NCBI GenBank assembly: GCA_947589155.1
Contig: CANQBH010000017.1
Coordinates: 1 to 41,954 of the forward strand
Origin: an uncultured Lachnospiraceae bacterium
Lineage (GTDB): Bacteria; Bacillota; Clostridia; Lachnospirales; Lachnospiraceae
Reading direction: 5' to 3'
Length of the DNA: 41,954 nt
Program-made: the position numbers and the translations under genes
Part shown: piece by piece, positions 9,235 to 17,862 of the stretch
Layout: each line of letters starts with the position of its first letter
How positions within the stretch are numbered: the first letter of the stretch is position 1
Notes under the pieces: generated by a model
Databases searched by the model: none
What the model was told of the DNA's origin: nothing
What the model saw: only the letters and a program-made list of their open reading frames with translations

Positions 9235-10074
9235 CTAAAATATGCCTCTGGCCAGCCCGCCGATCCAAACCACGACGGGAAAGAGCCTAAACAAAAGGAT
9301 CAGCGCCGCCCAGATACAAAGATAGAGCAGATCCTTCCCGCGTCCTCGCGTCTTGCCCGCCGCACCTTCGGCGGGATCCCCCGGCCTTTTCTGCAGATAG
9401 AACTCGCCCCGATAACCGCGCAGCGCCATACTTTCATACACCTCTCCGGCGCGGTCGATGCTCCGCAGCAGCATCTGTCCCACAAACGGGCCCCACGCCC
9501 GAATCCTGATCCCCTTCTGTTTCGGCGCGCGCAGAAGATACGCCTGCGTGGCGCGGTGCACTTCGCCGAGGAACAGAGAAATATAGCGGTAGGTCAGCAG
9601 GAATTGATTCACGAGCGCTTTCGGCACATGCAAAAGGCGCAGCGCGTAGCAGAGTTCTTCGATCGTTGTCGTCGCGATCAGCCCATAAGACGCAAAAATG
9701 CAAAAACATCCTTTGAGGATCAGCGTGATCATGGACAGCACGCCCGCGCTGTACGCCTCGCCGTTCAACATGATCCGGTTGCTGTCGAACAGCGGGTTAA
9801 AGATCCCCATGAAAAAGACCAGCGGCAGGACGAACCGCAGCCTTCGCAGACACTCCTTAAAAGAAAGATCCGCGAGCATGAACAGCGCCATCGGATAGAT
9901 CATCATTCCGAGCAGCCCCGCGACGTCATATTTGTGAAAGGAAACGACCGCCAAGAGATACAGCAGGGTAACAACAAATTTAACCAGTGGATGAATCCGA
10001 TTCACCCACTGGTCTCTCATCGCAAGCATATGCAGTTGATCGACTTCGTATATCGCGCGTTCCGTCTTATTCAT
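9235..10074 (-). CDS. cbiQ: ECF transporter T component (CbiQ/NikQ)
   Basis: A 279-residue integral membrane protein. After a short cytoplasmic N-terminus come several membrane spans (for example FVVTLLYLLAVVSF and LRFVLPLVFFMGIF), then the coupling-helix signature MALRGYRGEF that contacts the ATPase. A last span near the C-terminus (LYLCIWAALILLFRLF) is typical. It overlaps the end of cbiM by 8 bp, so translation is probably coupled; its own ribosome binding site is weak. Confidence 0.93.
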   Translation of the reverse strand: MNKTERAIYEVDQLHMLAMRDQWVNRIHPLVKFVVTLLYLLAVVSFHKYDVAGLLGMMIYPMALFMLADLSFKECLRRLRFVLPLVFFMGIFNPLFDSNRIMLNGEAYSAGVLSMITLILKGCFCIFASYGLIATTTIEELCYALRLLHVPKALVNQFLLTYRYISLFLGEVHRATQAYLLRAPKQKGIRIRAWGPFVGQMLLRSIDRAGEVYESMALRGYRGEFYLQKRPGDPAEGAAGKTRGRGKDLLYLCIWAALILLFRLFPVVVWIGGLARGIF

Positions 10075-11068
10075 GTACCGACTGTTTCTTTCCGAAAAAT
10101 TTGAAAATATGGCAGATCAAAAAGCAAAGCGCCGCAACGACCGCCACGCCCACGATCCCCGAGACCGAAGTGCCCAGCAGCGATTCGGATCCGCGGAACG
10201 CATAATCCGGCAGCAGAGACGTCGCTTCCTGAATCGAAGCGAACGTGCTGTAAACCTGCCCCGTGGCTTCCAATTCCGCCGTGCCTGCCACCTTTTCCAT
10301 CGACCATTCCAGACCGTCCGGATAGGAGGACGCCAGAAGCGACAGCAGACCGCCGATCACAACGGCGACTGCCGCAAGACTTCCCAGCGTCTGCCGGAAA
10401 GAAAACCGCCCTTCCTCTGCTCCGGACTTGCTGCAAAACAGCAGTTCCGGACGCGCTTCATGCACAAAGGACAGCACCGCTCCCGTGATAAGCCCCTCGA
10501 CAAGCCCGATCGCCAGATGGATCGGCTGCATCGCCGCAAGGAACGTCAGAAACGGCAGTTCCGAAACCCCGCTCGCCAGCGTCTCCAGCGTGACGGAAAA
10601 AGCGCCTAACTGCAGGGTCAGTATGCAGCCAAGAACAGACGCGCCCATGATCTTCGCCTTGTTCATGCCCCTCGACATCATCGGCTTCCAGATCAGCAAT
10701 GCGCCGATAAAGCACCCGTAAAACGCCATGTTCCAGATATTACAGCCCAGCGCCAGCAGGCCGCCGTCCGCGAAAAGCAGGCATTGGATCAGAAGGACGC
10801 CGATCATTGTCAGGAACCCCGCGTAAGGGCCAAGCAGCGCCGATAACATCATGCCGCCGCACAGATGTCCGCTCGAACCCGTACCCGGGATCGTAAAATT
10901 TATCATCTGCGCCGCGAAGACAAACGCGCCCATGACGCCCATGACCGGCACCTTTTTCGGATCGTTTTCCTTCCGCACTTTATAAACCGAAACGCCCGCC
11001 GCTGCTGCGGAACAGGCGTACATCGTACCCGCGACCGCAGGTACGATCATAGAATCCGCCATATGCAT
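10067..11068 (-). CDS. cbiM: Nickel/cobalt ECF substrate component, CbiM fused to a PDGLEWS domain
   Basis: A 333-residue protein. The N-terminus MHMADSMI is diagnostic for CbiM/NikM, where the first residues including His2 coordinate the metal. About seven membrane spans follow, with the GTGSSGHLCGG loop at 62-72. The C-terminal part (about 225-333) carries PDGLEWS (250-256) between two membrane spans, matching the CbiN/NikN-like accessory domain, here fused in one chain. No separate cbiN is present, so the three genes make a complete transporter. The RBS is GGAGGGG about 7 nt before ATG. A palindromic site overlaps the promoter, suggesting metal-responsive control. Confidence 0.92.
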   Translation of the reverse strand: MHMADSMIVPAVAGTMYACSAAAAGVSVYKVRKENDPKKVPVMGVMGAFVFAAQMINFTIPGTGSSGHLCGGMMLSALLGPYAGFLTMIGVLLIQCLLFADGGLLALGCNIWNMAFYGCFIGALLIWKPMMSRGMNKAKIMGASVLGCILTLQLGAFSVTLETLASGVSELPFLTFLAAMQPIHLAIGLVEGLITGAVLSFVHEARPELLFCSKSGAEEGRFSFRQTLGSLAAVAVVIGGLLSLLASSYPDGLEWSMEKVAGTAELEATGQVYSTFASIQEATSLLPDYAFRGSESLLGTSVSGIVGVAVVAALCFLICHIFKFFGKKQSVHE

Positions 11069-11090
11069 AAAAAATCCCCTCCGTTTTTCC

Positions 11091-11130
11091 CTACGGCTTA
11101 CATTTTACTCTGAAAGCCGTAGCGGGACAA
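11091..11130 (-). promoter_or_regulatory. Promoter and dyad operator of the nickel/cobalt transporter operon
   Basis: On the minus strand TTGTCC (11125-11130), a 17-bp spacer and TAAAAT (11102-11107) form a good sigma-A promoter ahead of cbiM. A perfect 9-bp inverted repeat, CTACGGCTT (11091-11099) and AAGCCGTAG (11114-11122), brackets the -10 element, with half-site centres 23 bp apart. That geometry suits a dimeric or tetrameric repressor such as a NikR-like metal sensor, though the half-sites differ from the known NikR GTATGA. It could instead act as an RNA hairpin if transcription starts farther upstream. Confidence 0.5.
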
Positions 11131-11209
11131 GCCGGTGGGGGGGTTATTTTTTTCTTGTTTTTTTTCGCGGTATGTGAAAGAATCAAGACAAAGAGACGGG
11201 AGGAGCGCA

Positions 11210-11485
11210 ATGACAGATCACTATCGATTTTTTCAAAACAGGGCATGTGAATATTTTCCCTGCCACAAAGGCGTGCCGGAAGAAGACTTTAACTGTCTGT
11301 TCTGCTATTGCCCGCTGTACGCCCTCGGCAAGGACTGCGGCGGCGATCATTCTTACAGCCGAAAGGGGTATAAGGACTGCTCCGCCTGCACCTTCCCGCA
11401 TCACAGGCAGAACTACGACCGCGTTCTCGCGTCCCTGTCCGGCGTTCTCGACCTCGCTTCTATAAATTCTCCCAATCGATCCTAA
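11210..11485 (+). CDS. Cysteine-rich small-domain protein
   Basis: A 91-residue protein with Cys/His pairs spread over residues 13-65: ACEYFPCH, CLFCYCPLY, DCGG, and CSACTFPHH. This arrangement matches the family known simply as cysteine-rich small domain (PF04071), which likely binds zinc or a metal cluster. Members often lie beside cobalamin or cobalt/nickel transport genes, as here, divergent from cbiM. The start has a GGGAGGAG 4-5 nt upstream. Its 3' end overlaps the convergent acetyltransferase gene by 26 bp. The biochemical role is unknown; a metal chaperone or sensor is inference. Confidence 0.8.
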   Translation: MTDHYRFFQNRACEYFPCHKGVPEEDFNCLFCYCPLYALGKDCGGDHSYSRKGYKDCSACTFPHHRQNYDRVLASLSGVLDLASINSPNRS

Positions 11486-12071
11486 GATCTTTATAGAAAA
11501 ATTTCCGGTCGCGTTCGCCGATCTCGCGGAGGACGCGACAGGGATTTCCGACCGCGACCACATACGGCGGAATGTCTTTTGTCACAACGCTTCCCGCGCC
11601 GATCACGGTCTCGTCGCCGATCGTGACTCCGGGAACGACCACGGCTCCCGCGCCGATCCATACGTTATTGCCGATCCGGATCTCGCGGTTGTACTGCCAT
11701 GCCTGCGCGCGGAGTTCCGGCAGGATCGGATGATTGGCGGTCGCGAGCGTGACATTCGGCCCGAACAACACCCTGTCGCCGATATAGATCGGCGCGTCGT
11801 CCACTAACGTCAGGTTGAAATTCGCATAGACCCCGTCGCCCAAAAAGACGTGCCGGCCGCCCCAGTTGGCGTGAAGCGGCGGCTCGATATAACAGTCTTT
11901 TCCGATCTGCGCGAACATGCGCCGCAGGAGAGATTCGCGCTTTTCAAGTTCAGACGGCCTTGTCGCGTTAAAATCGTACAGCAATTCCAGACACGCCGTC
12001 TGTTCTTCCATGATGTCCTTATCGTTCGGGTCGTAGATCAGCCCCTGCTCCATCCGTTCCCGCGCCGTCAT
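11460..12071 (-). CDS. Maltose O-acetyltransferase-family hexapeptide acyltransferase
   Basis: A 203-residue trimeric left-handed beta-helix acetyltransferase. The N-terminal helical maltose-acetyltransferase domain (ERMEQGLIYDPND) precedes hexapeptide repeats, with the catalytic His in ATANHPI and the typical C-terminal VVAVGNPCRVLREI. Such enzymes move acetyl from acetyl-CoA to a sugar hydroxyl; the true acceptor is often not maltose. The start overlaps the upstream PAP2 gene by 4 bp with an AAGGAAG upstream, so the two are co-translated. Confidence 0.9.
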   Translation of the reverse strand: MTARERMEQGLIYDPNDKDIMEEQTACLELLYDFNATRPSELEKRESLLRRMFAQIGKDCYIEPPLHANWGGRHVFLGDGVYANFNLTLVDDAPIYIGDRVLFGPNVTLATANHPILPELRAQAWQYNREIRIGNNVWIGAGAVVVPGVTIGDETVIGAGSVVTKDIPPYVVAVGNPCRVLREIGERDRKFFYKDLRIDWENL

Positions 12072-13009
12072 CGCTCCGCTTCCTTTTCTTTCTTCTTTCC
12101 GAAGCGGTCAAACGCCATCGGATAGACCGCGACGATCACAAAGAGGACCACCGCGTAGCGGACGACACGAACCGCATATGCGCCCGCCGTCGCGCTTGCC
12201 AAAAACTCCGAATCAAACGGCATTTTTAAGAGCGTATTGAGGCCGAAATAGATCGCGCCGCCGAATAAGAGCCGCAGCAGGATCTTACCGGCATTTTTTG
12301 TATTTTCAAACCTGACGTATTTTTCTTCCACCAGATTACCGGCGAAGAATCCGATCGTCATACCGAGCGCCGTATAATAATCCGTCGTCTTGCAGTAAAA
12401 ACATCCCGGCAGAGAAATCAGGATCATGACCAGATAAAAGACCCATTTTGTGCTGAACTTGCTCTGCAGCCACGGAAGGAAAAACAGTCCGAAAAGACCG
12501 AGCAGCCATCCGCAAAGCACATCCGTCGGATAGTGTACGCCAAGACAGAAGCGGGAAACGCCAACAAGCAGGATCAGCACTGCCGCGACGATCGTTACGC
12601 CGCGCTTTTTCATAAACCGCGCGATCGATCCGTAGACCACGGCGGAATTGCTCGAGTGCCCGCTCGGGAAAGAAAATCCCTGCGCGTTGATATCGTAAAT
12701 ATCCGCTCCCGACTCGACCGGTTTCAGACAGGCGACGTTTGGATTGTCAAAATACGGCCTGCGGCGCATGAAGACATTCTTTATCATGGGGTTCCAGATC
12801 CCCACCATGCAGAAATTCGTCGCCAGATAGATCCCCATCTGTTTGTTATAGCACCAGTAAACAAATCCGAGGATCACCACCATCGCGATCTCCTCGCCGA
12901 ACAGCGTAATAAAAGAAGCGACGGCGACCATGATATCGCTCTGAAAGAGATTTGCCTGCAGCCAGTGCATCAGTTCCGGTTCCCATGCAAAATAAAACGT
13001 GTTTCCCAT
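12068..13009 (-). CDS. Membrane-bound PAP2-superfamily phosphatase
   Basis: A 313-residue membrane protein with the three phosphatidic-acid-phosphatase motifs in order: KNVFMRRRP (K-x6-RP), PSGHS and SRFCLGVHYPTD (SR-x5-H-x3-D). Catalysis uses the His of motif 3 with the motif 2 His, on the outer face of the membrane. Likely substrates are lipid phosphates such as undecaprenyl pyrophosphate or phosphatidyl derivatives. At least seven hydrophobic segments extend past the catalytic core, longer than minimal BcrC-type enzymes. A strong AAGGAGAAGGAG precedes ATG. Confidence 0.92.
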   Translation of the reverse strand: MGNTFYFAWEPELMHWLQANLFQSDIMVAVASFITLFGEEIAMVVILGFVYWCYNKQMGIYLATNFCMVGIWNPMIKNVFMRRRPYFDNPNVACLKPVESGADIYDINAQGFSFPSGHSSNSAVVYGSIARFMKKRGVTIVAAVLILLVGVSRFCLGVHYPTDVLCGWLLGLFGLFFLPWLQSKFSTKWVFYLVMILISLPGCFYCKTTDYYTALGMTIGFFAGNLVEEKYVRFENTKNAGKILLRLLFGGAIYFGLNTLLKMPFDSEFLASATAGAYAVRVVRYAVVLFVIVAVYPMAFDRFGKKKEKEAER

Positions 13010-13094
13010 AATCTTCTCCTTCTCCTTCCGGCTGCCGCCGGATCATTCTTCCTTATTCTCTCATATCCTTTTGGCATTTGCAAGAATGCAGGCG

Positions 13095-13829
13095 CTACAT
13101 GATAAATATCTCTCGGCACAGCGCCAGCGCCAGAAGATGCAGCGGATAAAACAGATAGAAAAAGTATTTCGCGCCTTTTCCGCGCTTTCCGTTATAACGC
13201 CTAAGCAGCGGCAGATCCGCCAGCGCAAAGAGTTCGATCCATCCGCAGCCGAGCAGGCACAGACATCCCGCCAGCGCGGACCCGCGGGGATCGCAATACA
13301 TCGCAAGGATCGCCAGCACGCCGAACGCCCCGTAATCCGTGCGCAGGAAAAACGCCGCCGCTGCCGCAGCCGTTCCCGCAAACAGGAGCGCCGCCGCGCC
13401 GACATACGCTTCCGGCGCGTCCGGACGTTTTTTCATAAACTTTTCTTTCAGCGCCTGCGCCCCCCATAACGCCAGCAGGCCGAAAAGCAGCGTAAAGAGG
13501 ACGTTTTGACGGGCGGGATCAAACAGGCGGCCGCTAAGCGCAAGATCGAACGGCAGTTCCGAAAGCAGGGCAAACAAAAAGAGGCGCAAGGCGTACCGGC
13601 CTCTGCGAGAAGTATGTAAGAATCCTTCGACGATAAAAAAGCAGAAGATCGGAAACGCGAGCCGTCCGGCCGCGCGCATAGCAAGATCCAAAAAGCGCAG
13701 AAGACCCTCCGGCGCCAAATAGCCGCCCTTCTGCAAAACCGCTTCCAGCAGTACCGCCGCCGTATGATCGATCAGCATGGACAGTACGGCGATTCTCTTT
13801 AACGCAAACCCGTCATACTCCCGTTTCAT
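13095..13829 (-). CDS. TraX-family integral membrane protein
   Basis: A 244-residue polytopic membrane protein of the TraX family (named for the F-pilin acetylase; chromosomal Firmicute members have no proven function). It opens with the family motif LKRIAVLSMLIDHTAAVL, has PIFCFFIVEGF and RYALRLFLFALLSELPFDL, and ends with YLFYPLHLLALAL, all typical. The ATG at 13829 is chosen because homology begins there; the longer open frame to 13991 lies over the HD gene. It overlaps the upstream gene by 17 bp. Acyl transfer to a surface polymer is a possible but unproven role. Confidence 0.85.
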   Translation of the reverse strand: MKREYDGFALKRIAVLSMLIDHTAAVLLEAVLQKGGYLAPEGLLRFLDLAMRAAGRLAFPIFCFFIVEGFLHTSRRGRYALRLFLFALLSELPFDLALSGRLFDPARQNVLFTLLFGLLALWGAQALKEKFMKKRPDAPEAYVGAAALLFAGTAAAAAAFFLRTDYGAFGVLAILAMYCDPRGSALAGCLCLLGCGWIELFALADLPLLRRYNGKRGKGAKYFFYLFYPLHLLALALCREIFIM

Positions 13830-14589
13830 AAAACCGCCGCATCCTTTGCCTGATTTCCTCAAACTGCGCCCGCGTTTTTGGGTTCTGGGATTCAAACGCA
13901 AGGATCGTGTCCAGATACCCCTGCTCCTTTGCCAGTTCCCTGCTTTTCGGATAAACAAGTTCAAACGCCAGCGCAATATGGCTCGCCACATGGTCGATCG
14001 GCGTGCGCTTCAGTGAACGCAGCACTGCGTGTCCCTGCCGCAGCGCCTCCATCACTTCTTCCGAGATCTCGCAGGAATACAGTTCGCGCCGCGTCGTATT
14101 GTAGATCTTCTCAAGCGGGCTTTCGACGTTGACACGGAAGATATCGACCTTATCCGCATCACGCAGGATCGTGGCGAAGGCGCGCGTCGTCTCGTCCATT
14201 TCTTCCGGCAGACGGTACGCGCTGTGACAGGCGATCGCATCCCGCAGGACTTCCGGCGCATCGCCTTCCGCAAAAAAGCGGCGGATCAGCTGTTCTTCGC
14301 CAAACAGCAGTTCCGTACCGAACCGCGCGTGGTCGATCGACTCGCTGTCAACAAACGTATCGTACCGGCGCAGTTGCTCAAACCGTCCGATGTCATGCAG
14401 CATCCCGCAGGCCCATGCCACATCTTTCTGTTCCTGCGTCATGCCGAGGCTGTCCGCGATCTTCTCGCAGAGTTCCGCCACGCGGTACGTGTGAATGATC
14501 TTGAGTTTGATCTTTTCCTGCGACGCGTCGTAAGCGCTGGTGTAGAGCGCAAACTCCCGCCGGATCCTTCCTCTGTCGACCTTTGCCAT
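13813..14589 (-). CDS. HD-domain phosphohydrolase
   Basis: A 258-residue soluble protein. The HD metal-binding set is visible: His in KIIHTYRVAELCEKIA, then CGMLHDIGRFEQ (HD pair), a DHARFG segment and a downstream Asp in ILRDADKVDIFRV. The family hydrolyses phosphate esters of nucleotides or signalling nucleotides; the substrate cannot be told. Its start (ATG 14587-14589) shares one base with the stop of the upstream diguanylate cyclase gene, suggesting coupled translation and perhaps a nucleotide-signalling link. Confidence 0.88.
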   Translation of the reverse strand: MAKVDRGRIRREFALYTSAYDASQEKIKLKIIHTYRVAELCEKIADSLGMTQEQKDVAWACGMLHDIGRFEQLRRYDTFVDSESIDHARFGTELLFGEEQLIRRFFAEGDAPEVLRDAIACHSAYRLPEEMDETTRAFATILRDADKVDIFRVNVESPLEKIYNTTRRELYSCEISEEVMEALRQGHAVLRSLKRTPIDHVASHIALAFELVYPKSRELAKEQGYLDTILAFESQNPKTRAQFEEIRQRMRRFYETGV

Positions 14590-15884
14590 TATTCTACCTC
14601 CCTGCGAACGGACGGCGAAGCGCAGATACGGTCCCTTCCGCCGCTCTTTGCCTCATGCAGTCTTTCATCCGCCCTGCGCAGCAGGGCTTCCGCCGTCTCT
14701 CCGGCTTCGCCCCGAACCAGTCCTACGCTCATCGTCACGCGCACGGAGCGCTTGTCATAAATGATCTCGCACGCATGAAGCGCCTCCCGCATACGCTCCA
14801 TAAGCGCATAGGCGTCCTTTTCTTCCGTCTGCTCAAACACCAGCAGAAATTCTTCGCCGCCCCAGCGCGCCGCAAACCCGTGACCCGCCATATGCTGCTT
14901 AAAGATCTTTGCAACCGCCCGCAGCGCCCCGTCTCCGGCGCCGAGCCCGTAAGTATCGTTGACCTGTTTGAAGCGGTCCATCTCCGCCAGCGCCACGCAG
15001 AACGGTGCGCCGCCGTCCTCTCCGATCAGGGCGCGCAGCTGCTTTTCGCCATATCTCCTGTTATGCAGCTGCGTCAGCGCGTCGTACTCCACCAGCATAC
15101 GCAGGGCGCGCTGCATTTTTCCGGCTTCCGCGGCCAGGCTTCCCAGTTCATCTTCGCGCCGCTGCAGGCGCTGCGGAACATCCGACTGAAGATCCCCTTT
15201 GGCCGCCTGCTGCATGAAACGCTGCAATTCCGCGATCGCTCCGATCATGCCGTCGGTATAACGCAGGCTGATCCAGCCCATGACTGCCGCCAAAAGACAA
15301 CTTGCCAGCACCAGCGGCCAGACGGCGCGGACCGCCCCCATCCTCACCGCGCGCGCCGAGCGGCTGATTCCGATCATACCGTACACGTCGCCATTCTCCA
15401 AAACGATCGGTTCATAATAAGCGAACGACCGGTCGCCGCCGACCGTAACGCTGCGGTAAAATTTCGCGCTATTTCCGTCCAACACCTCCGTGTCCACTTT
15501 TGCCGCCGCTTTGGAATTGCGCAGATTCTTCCCGTCTTCGTCTTCCAGCGTCGTCTGCACCCGGATATTCCGGCAGAACAGCGTGGCCTCGTAACCGAAG
15601 TTGTCTCGGATTCCGTCGATCACGGACGTATCGTCTGTCATATCCACCTGTCCCTTATACACGATATAGGAGCCGTCGTCCAGCAGGCGTATCCCAAATT
15701 CTCCGGGATAGGCGCTGTCATACATGGCGCGCATCTGCGCCACGACCGACTTCATCTGCTGTTCCTCCTGCCTCGCCATGGAAGAAAAGACGGTGTGGTA
15801 CCCCACAAGGGAAAGAATGACGGCCAGCCCCACGCAGGCGGCTGCCGTCAGAATGATGGATTGTTTTCTGAGACTCTGTTTCAT
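14589..15884 (-). CDS. Membrane-anchored diguanylate cyclase with extracytoplasmic sensor
   Basis: A 431-residue protein. Membrane segments flank an extracytoplasmic region: one at about 9-32, the second at about 185-205. The roughly 150-residue outer domain has a Cache-like pattern. A HAMP-like linker and coiled coil lead to a C-terminal GGDEF domain with GGEEF at 342-346 and RADERLHEAKSGGRDRI near the end. The enzyme makes cyclic di-GMP from GTP, gated by the outer domain. ATG at 15884 is chosen for its GGGAGGAA 6-7 nt upstream. It leads the set GGDEF-HD-TraX, with its own promoter at 15917-15945. Confidence 0.93.
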   Translation of the reverse strand: MKQSLRKQSIILTAAACVGLAVILSLVGYHTVFSSMARQEEQQMKSVVAQMRAMYDSAYPGEFGIRLLDDGSYIVYKGQVDMTDDTSVIDGIRDNFGYEATLFCRNIRVQTTLEDEDGKNLRNSKAAAKVDTEVLDGNSAKFYRSVTVGGDRSFAYYEPIVLENGDVYGMIGISRSARAVRMGAVRAVWPLVLASCLLAAVMGWISLRYTDGMIGAIAELQRFMQQAAKGDLQSDVPQRLQRREDELGSLAAEAGKMQRALRMLVEYDALTQLHNRRYGEKQLRALIGEDGGAPFCVALAEMDRFKQVNDTYGLGAGDGALRAVAKIFKQHMAGHGFAARWGGEEFLLVFEQTEEKDAYALMERMREALHACEIIYDKRSVRVTMSVGLVRGEAGETAEALLRRADERLHEAKSGGRDRICASPSVRREVE

Positions 15885-15916
15885 AAAAGGTTCCTCCCGC
15901 CGCAACTCTTATGTCC

Positions 15917-15945
15917 ATTGTATCCTTGAATACAAAAACTGACAA
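15917..15945 (-). promoter_or_regulatory. Promoter of the diguanylate cyclase gene
   Basis: On the minus strand TTGTCA (15940-15945), exactly 17 bp, then TACAAT (15917-15922). It lies in the 79-bp gap between the Zn/Cd ATPase stop and the cyclase start, so the cyclase need not depend on read-through from the metal operon. Called from consensus match and position. Confidence 0.6.
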
Positions 15946-15963
15946 GTGGCAGGATAAAATCCT

Positions 15964-17841
15964 TTAGGCTCTGATGGTCAGCGCACGCGCGGCGTTGGCG
16001 ACCGCAAGCACCATAACGCCCACGTCCGCAAAGATCGCCAGCCACATATCGGCGTAACCAAGCGCGCCGAGGATCAGGCAGCACGCCTTGACGCCCAGCG
16101 CGAACACGATATTCTCGCGCACGATGGAAAGCGTCTTTGCCGCGATCCGCATTGCCAGCGCGATCTTGGCGGGATCGTCGTCCATCAATACGATATCCGC
16201 CGCCTCCATCGCCGCGTCCGAACCCATCGCGCCCATCGCGATCCCGATGTCCGCGCGGGACAAGACCGGCGCGTCGTTGATCCCGTCGCCGACAAACGCC
16301 AGCGTTTCTTTCTCGTTCTTCTGTTCCAGCAACTGTTCCACCAGCGCGACCTTATCGTTCGGGAAAAGCCCGCTGTGAAACTCGTCAATCCCCAGTTCCC
16401 GCGCCACCATCGCCGCCGTCTGCTCGCCGTCGCCGGTCAGCATGACGTTTTTGCGGATACCGCGCCGCTTCAGTTCCGCAAGCGCGCGCACCGCCGTCGG
16501 TTTGACCGCGTCGGCGATCAGGATACAGCCCAGATAACATCCGTCGGCTGCCACATAGCAGACGGTCCCTTCGTTGTGCTCTGCGCTCACGCGCACGCCG
16601 CTTTCTTCCATCAGGCGGAGATTTCCGGCCAGCACCGTCCTGCCGTCCACTTCCGCCGACACGCCGCGTCCCGCTTTTTCTTCGATCGCGCCGAGCCGCG
16701 CCTGATCGATCAGCTTTCCATATGCGCTGCGCAGGCTGACGCTGATCGGATGCGAAGACGAACTCTCCGCGTAAGCCGCGGCCTCTAACAGTTCTTCTTT
16801 TGTCACCCCTTCCGCCGTAAAGATCTGCGCCACCTCAAACTCTCCCTTGGTCAGCGTGCCCGTCTTGTCAAAGACCATATATCCCGCCTTGGAAAGCGCC
16901 TCGAGATAGTTCGAGCCCTTAACGAGGATCCCGTTGGAGGACGCGCAGCCGATCCCGCCGAAGAAACTCAGCGGAATGGAAATGACCAGCGCGCACGGAC
17001 AGCTGATGACAAGGAACGTCAGGGCGCGGAAGATCCATGTGCCCCAGTTTGGATCGGCGGACAAAAACAGCCGGATCACCGGCGGCAGCACCGCCAGCGC
17101 AAGCGCGCCGAAGCAGACGGCGGGCGTATAATAACGCGCGAATTTCGTGATAAAATTCTCGGAGCGCGATTTTTTCATCGCGGAATTTTCTACAAGGTCG
17201 AGGATCAAAGAGACCGTAGAATCGCCGAACTTTTTTGTCGTTTTGATCATCAGCCTGCCGTTCATGCTGATACAGCCGCTGATGACCTCGTCTCCTATGG
17301 AAACGTCCCTCGGCAGGCTCTCCCCCGTAAGCGCGCCGGTATTCAGCGCGGCGCTTCCTTCGACCACAACGCCGTCGATCGGGATCTTTTCTCCGGGATT
17401 GACGACGATCACGGTGCCGACGGCCACCTCCTCGGGATCCGTTTTTTCGATCTGCCCGTCGCGGATGACGTTGGCATAGTCGGGCCGGATATCCATAAGC
17501 GCCGTAATGCTCTTTCGGCTCCTGCCGACCGCGACGCTCTGAAAGAGTTCGCCGATCTGATAGAACAGCATAACGGCGACGCCCTCGGTATATTCACCCA
17601 GCCCAATCGCGCCCAGCGTCGCTACCGCCATCAGAAAATTTTCATCAAAGACCTGCCGGTTTTTGATCCCTTTGCCCGCTTTGCGCAGGATATCGCCGCC
17701 CACCAGAAGATACGGCGGAACGTACAATATAAACTCCAGCGGCGCAGGGAACGCAAAAAAATGACACAGCGGTATGATCACCGCCAGCATGGCAAGCGAT
17801 CCGAGGATCCTGTATAACGTCTTCTTCTGTTTCCGATTCAT
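15964..17841 (-). CDS. Zn/Cd/Pb-type P1B ATPase exporter
   Basis: A 625-residue heavy-metal P-type ATPase. It shows TGES in the actuator domain, the membrane metal site Cys281-Pro-Cys283 (ISCPCALV), the phosphorylated Asp325 (DKTGTLTKG), the SSSHPI nucleotide motif and GDGINDAPVL. The terminal span with DVGVMVLAVANAARAL fits the Zn/Cd subgroup, which has an Asp near its C-terminus. The usual N-terminal HMA domain is absent from this chain and is encoded by the separate small gene upstream. A GGAGG precedes ATG. It should export Zn2+, Cd2+ or Pb2+ under ArsR-type repressor control. Confidence 0.93.
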   Translation of the reverse strand: MNRKQKKTLYRILGSLAMLAVIIPLCHFFAFPAPLEFILYVPPYLLVGGDILRKAGKGIKNRQVFDENFLMAVATLGAIGLGEYTEGVAVMLFYQIGELFQSVAVGRSRKSITALMDIRPDYANVIRDGQIEKTDPEEVAVGTVIVVNPGEKIPIDGVVVEGSAALNTGALTGESLPRDVSIGDEVISGCISMNGRLMIKTTKKFGDSTVSLILDLVENSAMKKSRSENFITKFARYYTPAVCFGALALAVLPPVIRLFLSADPNWGTWIFRALTFLVISCPCALVISIPLSFFGGIGCASSNGILVKGSNYLEALSKAGYMVFDKTGTLTKGEFEVAQIFTAEGVTKEELLEAAAYAESSSSHPISVSLRSAYGKLIDQARLGAIEEKAGRGVSAEVDGRTVLAGNLRLMEESGVRVSAEHNEGTVCYVAADGCYLGCILIADAVKPTAVRALAELKRRGIRKNVMLTGDGEQTAAMVARELGIDEFHSGLFPNDKVALVEQLLEQKNEKETLAFVGDGINDAPVLSRADIGIAMGAMGSDAAMEAADIVLMDDDPAKIALAMRIAAKTLSIVRENIVFALGVKACCLILGALGYADMWLAIFADVGVMVLAVANAARALTIRA

Positions 17842-17862
17842 CTTTTTTCCTCCCGCAGCCGC

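Noticed and set aside
11069-11209. Possible cobalamin or NiCo riboswitch ahead of cbiM
   Set aside because: No B12-box-like core or multi-helix layout was seen; the dyad overlaps a good promoter and is better read as a DNA operator.
14583-15929. 448-codon plus-strand frame opposite the diguanylate cyclase
   Set aside because: The minus strand carries a full GGDEF protein with RBS and promoter; the plus frame is low-complexity His/Arg-rich shadow.
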